This document shows positions 26,446-35,966 of a stretch of DNA of 64,000 nt, in pieces. The stretch is from assembly GCA_000435595.1 (NCBI GenBank), contig FR895418.1, positions 4,936 through 68,935 of the forward strand. The letters run 5' to 3'. Both the position numbers and the translations under genes were made by a program. How positions within the stretch are numbered: the first letter of the stretch is position 1; every line of letters starts with the position of its first letter. A model generated the notes under the pieces. It did not search any database and had not been told where the DNA came from. It saw only the letters and a list, made by a program, of their open reading frames with translations. This DNA is from Firmicutes bacterium CAG:882. GTDB lineage: Bacteria; Bacillota; Clostridia; Lachnospirales; Lachnospiraceae.

Positions 26446-28779
26446 TTATCTTTTTTTAAATTCCTGACGGTATTTTCCCGGAGTCATGTCCGTCATCTTA
26501 CTGAAAAATCTGATAAAATTCTGTGCGTTCGTATACTTAAGCTTCTCAGCTATTGCCGCAACACTCATATCAGTGGTTGTGAGAAGTTCCTTCGCACGCT
26601 CTGTCTTATACTGTGCTATGTACTCCGTGAATGTCATTCCGGCCTCATTCTTTATAATCTTCCACAGATAATTCGGATGATAATCCAACATTTCCGCACA
26701 CTCGGACAATGTTATGTCTCCGTCCTTCTCACAGACAACCTGTTTTATCCTCTCCATAAGCTCACCGGAGCGGCTTCCCTGTGCCTCATCGATTGAAAGT
26801 ATAATCGGTTCAAGCACATCTGCTCGCAGATACTTTTTGAGTCTGCCTGAATCGTATATTTGGCTCGCCTTTGAGAATATATCGGAATCATTGATGCTCT
26901 GTCCCGGCACTGCACCAAGCTCTGACGGAATCATAAGCACCGTCATAATCATTCGGTAGACATATACATAATTATCATTTCCTACCCCATGATTGAACAT
27001 ATCGTCAACAAACTCATCCATATACCTTGCAGCACTCTCCATATCACATTTCTCGACAGCCTCCTTGATTTTCTTTTCAAGAACCGTGTCATAATTATAA
27101 TGTGATGTCCTGCTGCCGTCCTCAGGCGAATAAAATACAAGCCCTTCCTTGCCCCTAAGCTTAGGCTCAACAGCCTTTCTCGCTTCCTTGTATGCACTTC
27201 TGAGCACTCCAAGTGTTTCCTTTATCGAGCTTACACCCATAACAAGCTGCAAATCAGGATTTTCCTTGGCAAGATAGAGATTTATCGAGTTGTACAGTCT
27301 CTCCATCTTCATATTAAGCATAACTTCACCGTCTGAGGCTGCTGTAAATACCAGAACATTGGAGTGAAAGACAACCGGAAGGTAAAACAATTCATTGATA
27401 TCGCCCGTGAACCTTCCGATCAGCTCCTTAACCAATGCGTCATCGACCGGCTCATAGGTATTCCTGTTTCGAACAATTCCGACTGCCGCCATATAGAACC
27501 GCTTTGCAGAAAAATCAAGCTGTTCCATATTTCTCTTCAATTCTTCCCCGCTCAGTTCTCCTTTAATCAATGCCATGGTCGTCATGACCAGAAGCTTTTC
27601 CTTATGCGCCTGAGACAGTTCCTCCGCCTGTTCCTTATTGCTGACAAGAATATTGACCTGCCTTGCGATATTTTCAAGCTCATTTCTTCTATGAGCTGCA
27701 GCGGGCTGTCTCTCCTGCGCCGGTACACTCTCTTCCATGCGAATCGTGTTCTCCGCATCAATATGTCCGGCAAGGCTTCCGACCTTTCCGGCAAGTGCCG
27801 CCACAGGCTGATATAGCTTTCTCGATGACCAAAAAACAGCTATGAACATGGCTGCCGCTAATATGATGATAATGAGTGTTCCGCTCCATATACTGTCAAC
27901 ATCTCCCCATGCCGAGCTTATATCTCCCGCAATATAATAACTCATTCCGAGAACCTTTGAATACTTTTTCACAACCGTATACGTCTTACCGTCAGAAAGT
28001 CTCACGGTACTCCCCGACATTGATGTGAACTTCCGTGCAAGCTCGTCATTTGTCGAATAAATTATATTCCCGTCATCCATCACAATAGCACCATCAAACT
28101 TCGAGAGGTTATTGCTGACCTTTGCAATAAGTCCATTGTAATCAATCTTTATTATACTCATGGCATCCGAATTAAGCCCGATTGTAGGAAGTCTCATGAT
28201 AAAGCACAAGCCCTCATGGTCCGCATATTCTCTCGGAACCATACTTTGACCATAACCGTCAGGATTAAAATTCCAATAATATGGATTGAAAAAAGACCTG
28301 TTGGTTTTATACAGTGCTTCCACATCCGATTTGTTAATCAGTTTATCATACGGATACATGCCTCTTGAGCTATACACCCACCCTGTCCTAAAATTAACAA
28401 TCGTAAAACCGCTCACATACTCTGAAAATACCGAATTGCCGTTTAACACATCCGATATCCCTATAAGCTTAGAATAATCTGAATATCTTGCCTCATTCTC
28501 AACAAACCATTTTACTCTGTCATCCGATGCCGCACCGACATAGTATCCCTGAAGCTGTGCCAGAAGCTCATCCAAATTGCCCTGAAGCTGTGATGCCGCC
28601 GCCTCAGTTGAAATTTCCAATTTTTCGTGGCTTTTTGAGACATATATATATGTAGCAAATGCACTCAGAAGCACAAGCGGAAAAAAAGTAAGAACAAACT
28701 GGTACAAGAATATTCTCATCTCATACCAGCTCAGTCTGTACCTGTGTTTTAAGTTGTCATTACCAGCGGATAAAGCCAA
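26446..28779 (-). CDS. Membrane-anchored AraC-family regulator with extracellular sensor (YesN/YtdP-type)
   Basis: One-component regulator of 777 residues. TM1 about 26-46 and TM2 about 298-318 bracket an extracellular dCache-like sensor; a cytoplasmic linker follows, then an AraC/XylS pair of helix-turn-helix motifs in the last 104 residues (ITLSECAEMLDYHPNYLWKI; SVAAIAEKLKYTNAQNFIRFF ... MTPGKYRQEF). It starts with TTG nine nt after GGGGG, and the site is located at the end of folA (5-nt gap), so it is cotranscribed with hflX-folA. Its likely target is the adjacent RG-I transport operon. Confidence 0.88.
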   Translation of the reverse strand: MALSAGNDNLKHRYRLSWYEMRIFLYQFVLTFFPLVLLSAFATYIYVSKSHEKLEISTEAAASQLQGNLDELLAQLQGYYVGAASDDRVKWFVENEARYSDYSKLIGISDVLNGNSVFSEYVSGFTIVNFRTGWVYSSRGMYPYDKLINKSDVEALYKTNRSFFNPYYWNFNPDGYGQSMVPREYADHEGLCFIMRLPTIGLNSDAMSIIKIDYNGLIAKVSNNLSKFDGAIVMDDGNIIYSTNDELARKFTSMSGSTVRLSDGKTYTVVKKYSKVLGMSYYIAGDISSAWGDVDSIWSGTLIIIILAAAMFIAVFWSSRKLYQPVAALAGKVGSLAGHIDAENTIRMEESVPAQERQPAAAHRRNELENIARQVNILVSNKEQAEELSQAHKEKLLVMTTMALIKGELSGEELKRNMEQLDFSAKRFYMAAVGIVRNRNTYEPVDDALVKELIGRFTGDINELFYLPVVFHSNVLVFTAASDGEVMLNMKMERLYNSINLYLAKENPDLQLVMGVSSIKETLGVLRSAYKEARKAVEPKLRGKEGLVFYSPEDGSRTSHYNYDTVLEKKIKEAVEKCDMESAARYMDEFVDDMFNHGVGNDNYVYVYRMIMTVLMIPSELGAVPGQSINDSDIFSKASQIYDSGRLKKYLRADVLEPIILSIDEAQGSRSGELMERIKQVVCEKDGDITLSECAEMLDYHPNYLWKIIKNEAGMTFTEYIAQYKTERAKELLTTTDMSVAAIAEKLKYTNAQNFIRFFSKMTDMTPGKYRQEFKKR

Positions 28780-28784
28780 AAAAA

Positions 28785-29273
28785 TTACCCCCTTACATAT
28801 TTAACAAAATAATACTCCAAGTCAAAGTAGGTCTGCTCCTCACTCTCCGACTCAATATGCCAGTCCGCATCGTTGTCAAGATTAGGAAAATATCTGTCTG
28901 CCTGATAGGTATAATCAATCTTTGTGATATATGCCGTGTCACAATACGGGAGAAGCTCCTCATATACGGATTCCCCTCCTATGACGTAAACATCCTCGGT
29001 ATTGTACTGCTTAAGCTTATCAAGAAGCTCCTCAATGCCGTAAACAAGTTCCGCATCCTTTACCCTGAGTGCTCTGTCACCGGTAAGTACTATATTGGTA
29101 CGGTTCTTAAGCGGCATTCCGTTCGGGAATGTCTCCATAGTCTTTCTTCCCATCACAACAACCTTTCCGGTTGTGATCTTCTGAAACCACTTCTGGTCGT
29201 TGGGAATTTTTACCAATAATTCATTTTTGTATCCTATTGCCCAATTTGCGTCAACCGCCGCTATTACATTCAT
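28785..29273 (-). CDS. folA: Dihydrofolate reductase
   Basis: NADPH-dependent reduction of dihydrofolate. 162 residues, with NVIAAVDANWAIGYKNELLVKIPNDQKWF at the N-terminus (Trp/Asn motif and catalytic acidic residue as D in PND), VVMGRKTMETFP and VIGGESVYEELLP. The start is ATG after GGAGGGTTAACAGGCAG. Upstream of the start is a 33-bp tandem duplication. No thymidylate synthase is adjacent. Confidence 0.96.
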   Translation of the reverse strand: MNVIAAVDANWAIGYKNELLVKIPNDQKWFQKITTGKVVVMGRKTMETFPNGMPLKNRTNIVLTGDRALRVKDAELVYGIEELLDKLKQYNTEDVYVIGGESVYEELLPYCDTAYITKIDYTYQADRYFPNLDNDADWHIESESEEQTYFDLEYYFVKYVRG

Positions 29274-29285
29274 CTGCCTGTTAAC

Positions 29286-29351
29286 CCTCCGCATCGCTGT
29301 CACATAGTGATTATTTTACCTCCGCATCGCTGTCACATAGTGATTATTTTA
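29286..29351. repeat. Perfect 33-bp tandem duplication at the hflX 3' end
   Basis: The unit CCTCCGCATCGCTGTCACAT... occurs at 29286-29318 and again at 29319-29351. The duplicated unit includes the last two codons and stop of hflX and the folA Shine-Dalgarno region, so one extra copy of that stop region lies in the intergenic gap. It looks like recent slippage. Confidence 0.95.
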
Positions 29352-30603
29352 CCTTCTCATAAATTTCCGACGGCACATATGCCTTAACGGCTATCCCCGA
29401 CTCAGTATACTCCTCCGAGAGAAGCTGACCAAACTTGCGGATAAGCTGTATCTTCCCTGCCATATCATAAGGATAGACTGTCTCTATATATATCTTCTGT
29501 GCCCTTAATATCTCCTCTATTGCGCTTTTCAGCTCATCGAGTCCCTCTCCCGTTTTCGCCGAACCGTATATTACACGCTCGGCCTTAAAGTCCTTTGGAA
29601 GCTCATCACATTCACACTTATCTCTCTTGTTGAATAAGGTGATAACCGGCTTATCTCCTGCACCTAAATCTGCAAGTGTCGAATATACCACATGCATCTG
29701 GGTATCCATCTGCGGACTTGAGCTGTCGACAACATGCACAATTATGTCAGCATATTTTGCCTCCTCAAGAGTACTTTTAAAAGCCTCAATAAGATGATGA
29801 GGGAGTTTTCTTATAAATCCTACAGTATCCGTCATCAGCACATTCTGCCCGCTCTCAAGTTCAATTCCCCTTGTCGTAGGGTCAAGAGTGGCAAAAAGTT
29901 TGTCCTCCGCAAGCACCCCTGCCTGAGTAAGCTTATTGAGCAGCGTAGACTTACCGGCATTGGTATAACCTACAATTGCCGCCACCGGCACCGAGCTTCT
30001 CATTCTCTGTGTCCTTGCAAGGCTCCTGTGGCTCTCAATATCCTCAAGCTCACGTCCAAGCTGTACTATTCTGTCCTTGATAAGACGCCTGTCCAGCTCA
30101 AGCTTCTTCTCTCCCGGACCTCTTGTACCTATTGAGCCTGCCATATTGCCTCCGACCCTTGAAAGTGAACTTCTGAGTCCCACCAGCCGTGCAAGGCTGT
30201 ATTTAAGCTGTGCGGCCTCAACCTGTATCTTGCCCTCACTTGTAACGGCACGCTTTGCAAATATATCAAGTATGACCATGGTTCTGTCCATGACCTTCAT
30301 CATCAGCTCGCTTTCTAAGTTGCGAAGCTGTGCAGGCGAAAGTTCATCATCACATACAACTCCTGTTGCGCCTATTCTCTCTGCCAGCTCACGTACCTCC
30401 TCTATCTTGCCCGTTCCTATATATGTTCCGGGATGAATCGACTCACGATTCTGTATTACCTTCTCTAGTGTAACTGCCCCCGCTGTCTTAACAAGCTCCT
30501 CAAGCTCGTCAAGCGATTCCTCCGTGTCATCATTCTCGGATGTGCATACTCCTATCAGGATAACCTTCTCTACGTCTTTAGCTGTATCAATAAGTTCTGC
30601 CAT
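29344..30603 (-). CDS. hflX: Ribosome-associated GTPase HflX
   Basis: GTPase of 419 residues that splits stalled 70S ribosomes during stress. N-terminal HflX domain (VILIGV ... DDELSPAQLRNLE ... DRTMVILDIFAKRA), linker GPGEKKLELDRR, then a GTPase domain with G1 GYTNAGKST, G3 DTVGFI, G4 NKRD. ATG (MAELID) preferred; a slightly upstream ATG is also in frame. Lies between the TPR lipoprotein and folA in a co-directional run. Confidence 0.96.
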   Translation of the reverse strand: MAELIDTAKDVEKVILIGVCTSENDDTEESLDELEELVKTAGAVTLEKVIQNRESIHPGTYIGTGKIEEVRELAERIGATGVVCDDELSPAQLRNLESELMMKVMDRTMVILDIFAKRAVTSEGKIQVEAAQLKYSLARLVGLRSSLSRVGGNMAGSIGTRGPGEKKLELDRRLIKDRIVQLGRELEDIESHRSLARTQRMRSSVPVAAIVGYTNAGKSTLLNKLTQAGVLAEDKLFATLDPTTRGIELESGQNVLMTDTVGFIRKLPHHLIEAFKSTLEEAKYADIIVHVVDSSSPQMDTQMHVVYSTLADLGAGDKPVITLFNKRDKCECDELPKDFKAERVIYGSAKTGEGLDELKSAIEEILRAQKIYIETVYPYDMAGKIQLIRKFGQLLSEEYTESGIAVKAYVPSEIYEKVK

Positions 30604-30633
30604 ATAGTCCCCCATTTCTGAGCAATCTGTATT

Positions 30634-31770
30634 CTATCTTGAACTGAGGAAATCATATTCATGCGTTGCAGCCACATCCTCCGGATATACCTTAAGATAT
30701 TCACCGAACTTGTCATACGCCATGGCATACTGATGCAGATACTCATAACAGCATGCCTGATTGAACATAAGCTCCCTCTTAGCCTCATCACTTCCAAGGG
30801 CAAGTCCGGCGCTGAAATATTCGAGTGCCGATGTGTAATCACCCTTATTCATAAAATACATTCCATACTGATTATATGCCTTGGCATCGGCAGGATAATT
30901 CTTAATGTATGAACTGTACAACTCCACTGCTTCCTCATTCTTTCCCAGCTTCTCGTATGTCATCGCCAGATAGAACTCTGCCTCCCGGCTTCCATCATCA
31001 ATAGCCTTTGAAAGATACTTCTGAGCATTGTCGTAATCATTTATGATATAATACGTCTTTCCCTTCAGAAGATTGTCAGCACCATCAATCTCAAGTGCTC
31101 TTCTAAGATATGAAACAGCTCTATCCTCAAAGCCCGCCTGATGAAGACTGTAATAAATATTGTAATACATCTCATAGTCATCACCGTAAGTCTTTAGGGC
31201 TTCCTCATAATCGAGTACCGCTTCATTCTCCATCTTCTGTGAAGCATATATGCTGCCCCGCAAAAAATACTGCTGTGCAATATTATGCTTTTTTCTGATG
31301 AGAACCGTATAGCTGTCTATAGCCCCGGCACAGTCATTGTAATAACTCTGCAGTGATGCATAATACTGAAGCGAATCTATGTCTGTATCATCGTAATCAC
31401 TTATATTGTCAACTATCCTGCCGAAATACTCCATCGATGAAGCATAATCCCCTGTATAGTATGATACAACTCCCATCCCCCACAATGCCGTCTTATCATC
31501 CGTGACATTTGAAAGTGCATTCAGAAATGCTTCCCCGGCTTTATCATACTGTCCAAGCTCTATATATGTTTTCCCGAGATTGGCATAGTATTCCGCACTT
31601 CCATCCTTGTCCTTCTCTGCCGCCTGAAGAAAAGTGTCTGCCGCCTTCTCGTACTGTGACGCATTATAATATTCAATACCTGTATTGTTAAGCTGTCTGG
31701 CATTCTTACCGCATGAACATAGTGTCACACAGCATACGGCTGCTAAACCGGCAATTATATATTTTTTCAT
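30634..31770 (-). CDS. TPR-repeat lipoprotein
   Basis: Secreted lipoprotein of 378 residues; signal peptide with two adjacent lipobox candidates (AVCCVTLCSC). About ten tetratricopeptide-like repeats (e.g. AEYYANLGKTYIELGQYDKA; AKAYNQYGMYFMNKGDYTSA) make the rest. Protein-interaction scaffold; no catalytic motif. The ATG chosen gives a proper signal peptide; the ORF start 19 codons upstream would not. Confidence 0.86.
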   Translation of the reverse strand: MKKYIIAGLAAVCCVTLCSCGKNARQLNNTGIEYYNASQYEKAADTFLQAAEKDKDGSAEYYANLGKTYIELGQYDKAGEAFLNALSNVTDDKTALWGMGVVSYYTGDYASSMEYFGRIVDNISDYDDTDIDSLQYYASLQSYYNDCAGAIDSYTVLIRKKHNIAQQYFLRGSIYASQKMENEAVLDYEEALKTYGDDYEMYYNIYYSLHQAGFEDRAVSYLRRALEIDGADNLLKGKTYYIINDYDNAQKYLSKAIDDGSREAEFYLAMTYEKLGKNEEAVELYSSYIKNYPADAKAYNQYGMYFMNKGDYTSALEYFSAGLALGSDEAKRELMFNQACCYEYLHQYAMAYDKFGEYLKVYPEDVAATHEYDFLSSR

Positions 31771-31873
31771 CAAAAATCCTCTCTCCCACGTCGCATATTT
31801 CAAAATCATGTTATAATACTGCCGCATAATAACTATCCATAGTATAAGGCAGTTTTAAGCAAATCGTCAATGA

Positions 31874-32590
31874 TTAATCTGAAATACGTCTGTTTTCATC
31901 TGGGGCTTCAACATTTTCATCAACTCCGATATTATCGTTCATTTCGATCTTGTCTCGTATCTGCTGCATTCTCGCATCAAGCTGGCTGATAAGCTCAGCA
32001 CAGTAAAAAAGCTGCTCCGAAATATCCTCTGCCTTCTTGATATTCTTTTTATATTTGAGCTTGTGTTCGAGACTCGCCCAGAAATCCATCGCAATTGTTC
32101 TGAACTGAACCTCAACACGCATCGGCTTCTTCTTATCTGTCAGAAATATCGGAACTTCAACGATAAGGTGCACACTCCTGTAGCCGTTCGGTTTAGGATT
32201 CTTTATGTAATCCTTCATCACAATGAGCGTGATATCGTCCTGATCAAGAAGATAATCTATAAGATCATAAATATCATCTGGAAACGAACATATAACACGT
32301 ATGCCTGCTATATCATTAAGCTCTTTCTCAATATTATCAACCGAAAATCCGATTCCTCTTCTGTTAAGCTTCTCTATTATACTCTCAGGTGTCTTAAGGC
32401 GGCACTTAATAGACTCAAAGGGATTTCTGCTCTTCCTCAGTGAAAGTTCCTTGTTAAGCACGTCAAGCTTGGTCTTAACCTCAAGCATGGCGCACTCATA
32501 ATACATCATAAGCTCTCTGAACCGCTTCATCTCACCTCTGTCAAAGTATTCCTTAAACACCTCAAGCTTATATTCATCAATTATCTCCAT
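31874..32590 (-). CDS. Small alarmone synthetase (RelQ/YjbM-type GTP pyrophosphokinase)
   Basis: RelA/SpoT synthetase domain without HD or TGS domains, 238 residues. Motifs: DIAGIRVICSFPDDIYDL, PKPNGYRSVHLIV, VEVQFRTIAMDFWASLEHKLKYK. Makes (p)ppGpp from ATP and GTP/GDP. C-terminal helix suggests RelQ type. The family assignment is strong; regulation by a partner protein is not visible. Confidence 0.93.
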   Translation of the reverse strand: MEIIDEYKLEVFKEYFDRGEMKRFRELMMYYECAMLEVKTKLDVLNKELSLRKSRNPFESIKCRLKTPESIIEKLNRRGIGFSVDNIEKELNDIAGIRVICSFPDDIYDLIDYLLDQDDITLIVMKDYIKNPKPNGYRSVHLIVEVPIFLTDKKKPMRVEVQFRTIAMDFWASLEHKLKYKKNIKKAEDISEQLFYCAELISQLDARMQQIRDKIEMNDNIGVDENVEAPDENRRISD

Positions 32591-32619
32591 GATATTACCT
32601 CCCGCTGCACTACAGCTGC

Positions 32620-33273
32620 TTATTTTCCCGGCTCACCCTGATTTTTGCCGCTTATCAGATATCTGTCAATCACATTGTCCGTCATCCATGTTATCACAGG
32701 TCCCAATGCAAGGGACATGATAACCGTTACAACCCCTATTGTTGAGCCAAGTGCCCATCCTGCAGCACATACTACCAAATCATAGCATATTCTGACGACG
32801 CGAAACGGAACCTTCTTAATCTTATCAGCCAATATGTAAGATATGGCATCATAAGGCGATGTTCCAAGCGAAGCCCCCATATATGCCGAAGCCGCCAGAA
32901 TGAACAGCGCAAGCGCCGGTATCATGACAAACACTCTCACCGTAATTGAATCAAACAATGCGGCCGGCATCCATTTATCATTAACCCATGTAAAGAAGTC
33001 AAAGCTGTATCCGACAAGAAACATATTAGCGAGTGTTCCCCAGCCAATCTGCTCCTTCGCGAATATGAATACAAAGATAAACAGAAAAGAATTAAAAAGA
33101 GCCTGCCATGTACCAAGGCTTATCCCCAGAAGTCTCGACATTCCGAGATTGAACATGGTACATGGATCTGTTCCGAGATTGGTCCTGTTAAGAAATGACA
33201 ATGCCAGCCCCATCATAATTACTGCACATATTACCAAAACAAGTCTTCTTTTATCCACATTGCGAAATTTCAT
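32620..33273 (-). CDS. YczE/YyaS/YitT-like membrane protein
   Basis: Integral membrane protein of 217 residues, about five helices (19-37, 62-79, 84-105, 112-133, 155-175, 180-200). The segments LNRTNLGTDPCTMFNLGMS and ASLGTSPYDAISYIL form a GTDP / GTSPYD tandem repeat typical of the YczE family. Function is poorly known; YczE aids antibiotic peptide export in Bacillus. Start at ATG; preceding GTG also in frame. Confidence 0.82.
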   Translation of the reverse strand: MKFRNVDKRRLVLVICAVIMMGLALSFLNRTNLGTDPCTMFNLGMSRLLGISLGTWQALFNSFLFIFVFIFAKEQIGWGTLANMFLVGYSFDFFTWVNDKWMPAALFDSITVRVFVMIPALALFILAASAYMGASLGTSPYDAISYILADKIKKVPFRVVRICYDLVVCAAGWALGSTIGVVTVIMSLALGPVITWMTDNVIDRYLISGKNQGEPGK

Positions 33274-33293
33274 ATCCACAGATTTCCCCTTCT

Positions 33294-35966
33294 TCAGTTT
33301 ACGTTACCTCCAAACGGTCCGCCATTTTTAAACACCTCATGGTCACCCAGGTAATTCTTCTCATTCGTTCTTGACGCGTGATAGTCTTCTTCGAGCTTTC
33401 TTGATGCATCCAGAACCTCTTTTTCAAAATCTCTTGACGACATTAAACGGCATCCCTGACCTCTTATTATTATCTGTTCAAGTCCGTCGGATGTAACTAC
33501 GGTAACGTCATACTTAGAACCGTTCTCATGTGCAAATCTCTCTATATATCTGTCAGCCGTCTCGGCCTCCTTAGTATACACGACATGAATATTATGGTAG
33601 TCAAGATACTCTGTCTCATGTCCCGGCACACGGTAGGCATCGAACACCGCTATCAGATTAATTTTCTTTATGCCCTGATAATTGCACAGGATGTCAAGAA
33701 GTTTTCCTCTTGCACCGTCAATATTGGCTGCCGCCACACTCTTAAGGCTCTCCCATGCAAACACGACATTATATCCGTCCACCAGAAGATACTTTTCCTT
33801 CTTCTCAGGCTTACCCCTACCGCGCTCAGTGCTTCCGTACTCATACACGGATGCTCCTGACGAAGTCTTCTTCCACTGCTTTACCGCTCCCTTATCATGG
33901 CTGTTGGCATGTGATGTTCTTGCAATTATAGCGTCTATCTCATCGGTGCCGAGAGCATAGTAATCATCCGAAGCATTCTTCTGCCTTCCTGCTGCCTCAG
34001 GACTTATGAGCTTTAACTCCTCCTCATTCAGGTCCCTCAGACTTCCGTCATCTAAAAGCATTGCCTCAAGGTGCATATAATCCTCCACCTCATTCCACGG
34101 CACAATAAAACCTGAACCATGCGCACAAAAAACCGACGACGACGGATTAGCGGTATCTGCATCTGCATCGTACATTTTCTGAGCAATGACCTCTTCAGGA
34201 TTATGACACATATCATATCCATCGGAAAACAATGTCAAATGCCCTTCACCTCCCGTGTAGGCATTCACATCCCTCTGATAATTTCTCATAGTGGCAACCG
34301 GAGCACGTCCTGTCAGAATTGCCCTGCCATCTATGAGCTGTGGCGGGTCACACTTTCCATACATCCTCTCCACATCGGTCATCGCACGCCCAAGATAAGT
34401 CTGAGGAAGTTCAAGAGTAAAGCTGTAATACGGCTCTAACAGTACATTCTCCGCTTTCATAAGTCCCTGCCTCACGGCTCTGTACACCGCCTGTCTGAAA
34501 TCACCGCCCTCAGTATGCCTCTGATGTGCCCGTCCCGTAAGGAGAGTAAAATGAATATCGGTAAGTACGGAGCCTGTAAGCACTCCCTTGTGCTCTCTCT
34601 CCGCAAGATGCGTCATTATCAGTCTCTGCCAGTTACGGTCAAGTATATCCTCTCGACATTCCGAGGCTATTGTAATCCCGCTTCCTCTCTCTCCGGGTTC
34701 AATAAGAATATGTACCTCAGCATAATGTCTCAACGGTTCAAAATGTCCGATTCCCTCACTCTTTCCGGCGACAGTTTCCTTATATACCACACTGCCCTCG
34801 TCAAACTCTGCATTCACTCCGAATCTGTCTTTTATAACACTCTTTAAGACCTCCGTCTGTACCTCACCCATGAGCTTAACGTGAAGCTCCGCCAATTCCT
34901 CGCTCCACACTATATTAAGCTGCGGTTCTTCCTCCTCAAGCTCCTTAAGATACATAAGAAGCTTTGCCGGAGTTATATCATCAATCGGCTTAATTCTATA
35001 GTCGAGCACCGGTTCAAGCACCGCATGCACGTTGCCGACAGCACATCCAAGTGCCTGTCCCGGGTATGTCGCGCCAAGTCCCGTCACAGCACACACCATC
35101 CCCGGATATACCGTATCGCATGTCTCATATCTGCTGCCCGAATATATTCTAAGCTGTGCGGCTTTATCATCTCCTATAATCTGTCTCACCTTAAGAAGTC
35201 CGGATGTCACCTTAAGATATGTCAGCCTGTTATCCTGCTCGTCCCTCGATATCTTATATACCCGTGCACCAAACTCATCCTTAGGATACTCCGGCATAAT
35301 CGTGTACCTGTCAAGAAGCTCAAACAATCTGTCAACATTTGTCAGCTTGAGTGCAGAGCCAAAAATACACGGAAATACCTTTCTTCTCCTCACAGCCTCC
35401 GCCATGGTACGCTCATCCACCACGCCTCTGTCCAAAAATTCCTCCATGCATGGTTCATCGCACATTGCAAGATTCTCATAAAGCTGTTCCTTATCCTCAT
35501 CAAAATCTATGCAGCAGCCCGAAAGCTCATGTTGAAGCTCGTCAATAAGTCTCTCTCTGTCCGTCCCCTGACGGTCCATCTTGTTTATGAAAATAAAAGC
35601 AGGAATATTATACTGTGCAAGAAGCTTCCACACAGTCTTCGTATGAGCCTGAACCCCGTCAGCTCCACTTATGACAAGTACCGCATAGTCTAGAACCGCA
35701 AGTGTTCTCTCCATCTCCGCCGAAAAATCAACATGTCCCGGAGTGTCAAGAAGCGTAAAATATGTATGCTGCGTCCTTATAACTGCCTGCTTGGCAAATA
35801 TCGTAATTCCTCTGAGTCTCTCAAGCTTGTCCGTGTCAAGAAAGGCATCCTGATTATCCACTCTTCCCGGCTTTCTTATCACGTTTCCCGTATATAAAAG
35901 TCCTTCCGACAATGTCGTCTTGCCTGCATCAACATGTGCCAGCATTCCAATAACTATATTCTTCAT
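33294..35966 (-). CDS. Tet(M)/EF-G-like ribosomal GTPase fused to a C-terminal YacP/Rae1-type NYN nuclease domain
   Basis: 890 residues. The N-terminal 630 or so match the tetracycline ribosome-protection (TetM/TetW/TetO) GTPase family: G1 AHVDAGKT (10-17), G2 RGIT (52-55), G3 DTPGH (74-78), G4 NKMD (128-131) and domain IV/V segments (SVLTDIHFTLLTGRAHQRHT; EPYYSFTLELPQ). After a linker, residues about 725-865 form a NYN/YacP domain: LLVDGYNVV with Asp730, FDAY (775-778), ETAD (802-805) and TSD (825-827) supply the acidic active site typical of Rae1, the ribosome A-site mRNA endonuclease of Bacillus. The ATG overlaps the upstream pseudouridine synthase stop (ATGA), supporting the start. I infer an mRNA-cleaving or rescue function on the ribosome; it may not confer tetracycline resistance. 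Confidence 0.9.
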   Translation of the reverse strand: MKNIVIGMLAHVDAGKTTLSEGLLYTGNVIRKPGRVDNQDAFLDTDKLERLRGITIFAKQAVIRTQHTYFTLLDTPGHVDFSAEMERTLAVLDYAVLVISGADGVQAHTKTVWKLLAQYNIPAFIFINKMDRQGTDRERLIDELQHELSGCCIDFDEDKEQLYENLAMCDEPCMEEFLDRGVVDERTMAEAVRRRKVFPCIFGSALKLTNVDRLFELLDRYTIMPEYPKDEFGARVYKISRDEQDNRLTYLKVTSGLLKVRQIIGDDKAAQLRIYSGSRYETCDTVYPGMVCAVTGLGATYPGQALGCAVGNVHAVLEPVLDYRIKPIDDITPAKLLMYLKELEEEEPQLNIVWSEELAELHVKLMGEVQTEVLKSVIKDRFGVNAEFDEGSVVYKETVAGKSEGIGHFEPLRHYAEVHILIEPGERGSGITIASECREDILDRNWQRLIMTHLAEREHKGVLTGSVLTDIHFTLLTGRAHQRHTEGGDFRQAVYRAVRQGLMKAENVLLEPYYSFTLELPQTYLGRAMTDVERMYGKCDPPQLIDGRAILTGRAPVATMRNYQRDVNAYTGGEGHLTLFSDGYDMCHNPEEVIAQKMYDADADTANPSSSVFCAHGSGFIVPWNEVEDYMHLEAMLLDDGSLRDLNEEELKLISPEAAGRQKNASDDYYALGTDEIDAIIARTSHANSHDKGAVKQWKKTSSGASVYEYGSTERGRGKPEKKEKYLLVDGYNVVFAWESLKSVAAANIDGARGKLLDILCNYQGIKKINLIAVFDAYRVPGHETEYLDYHNIHVVYTKEAETADRYIERFAHENGSKYDVTVVTSDGLEQIIIRGQGCRLMSSRDFEKEVLDASRKLEEDYHASRTNEKNYLGDHEVFKNGGPFGGNVN

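Noticed and set aside
34881..35693. 270-codon plus-strand frame inside the GTPase-NYN gene
   Set aside because: Antisense to the conserved GTP-binding half; composition and start are those of a shadow.
33294..35966. Call as a proven tetracycline-resistance determinant
   Set aside because: Similarity is to the ribosome-protection family in general, and the added nuclease domain and chromosomal operon suggest another role.
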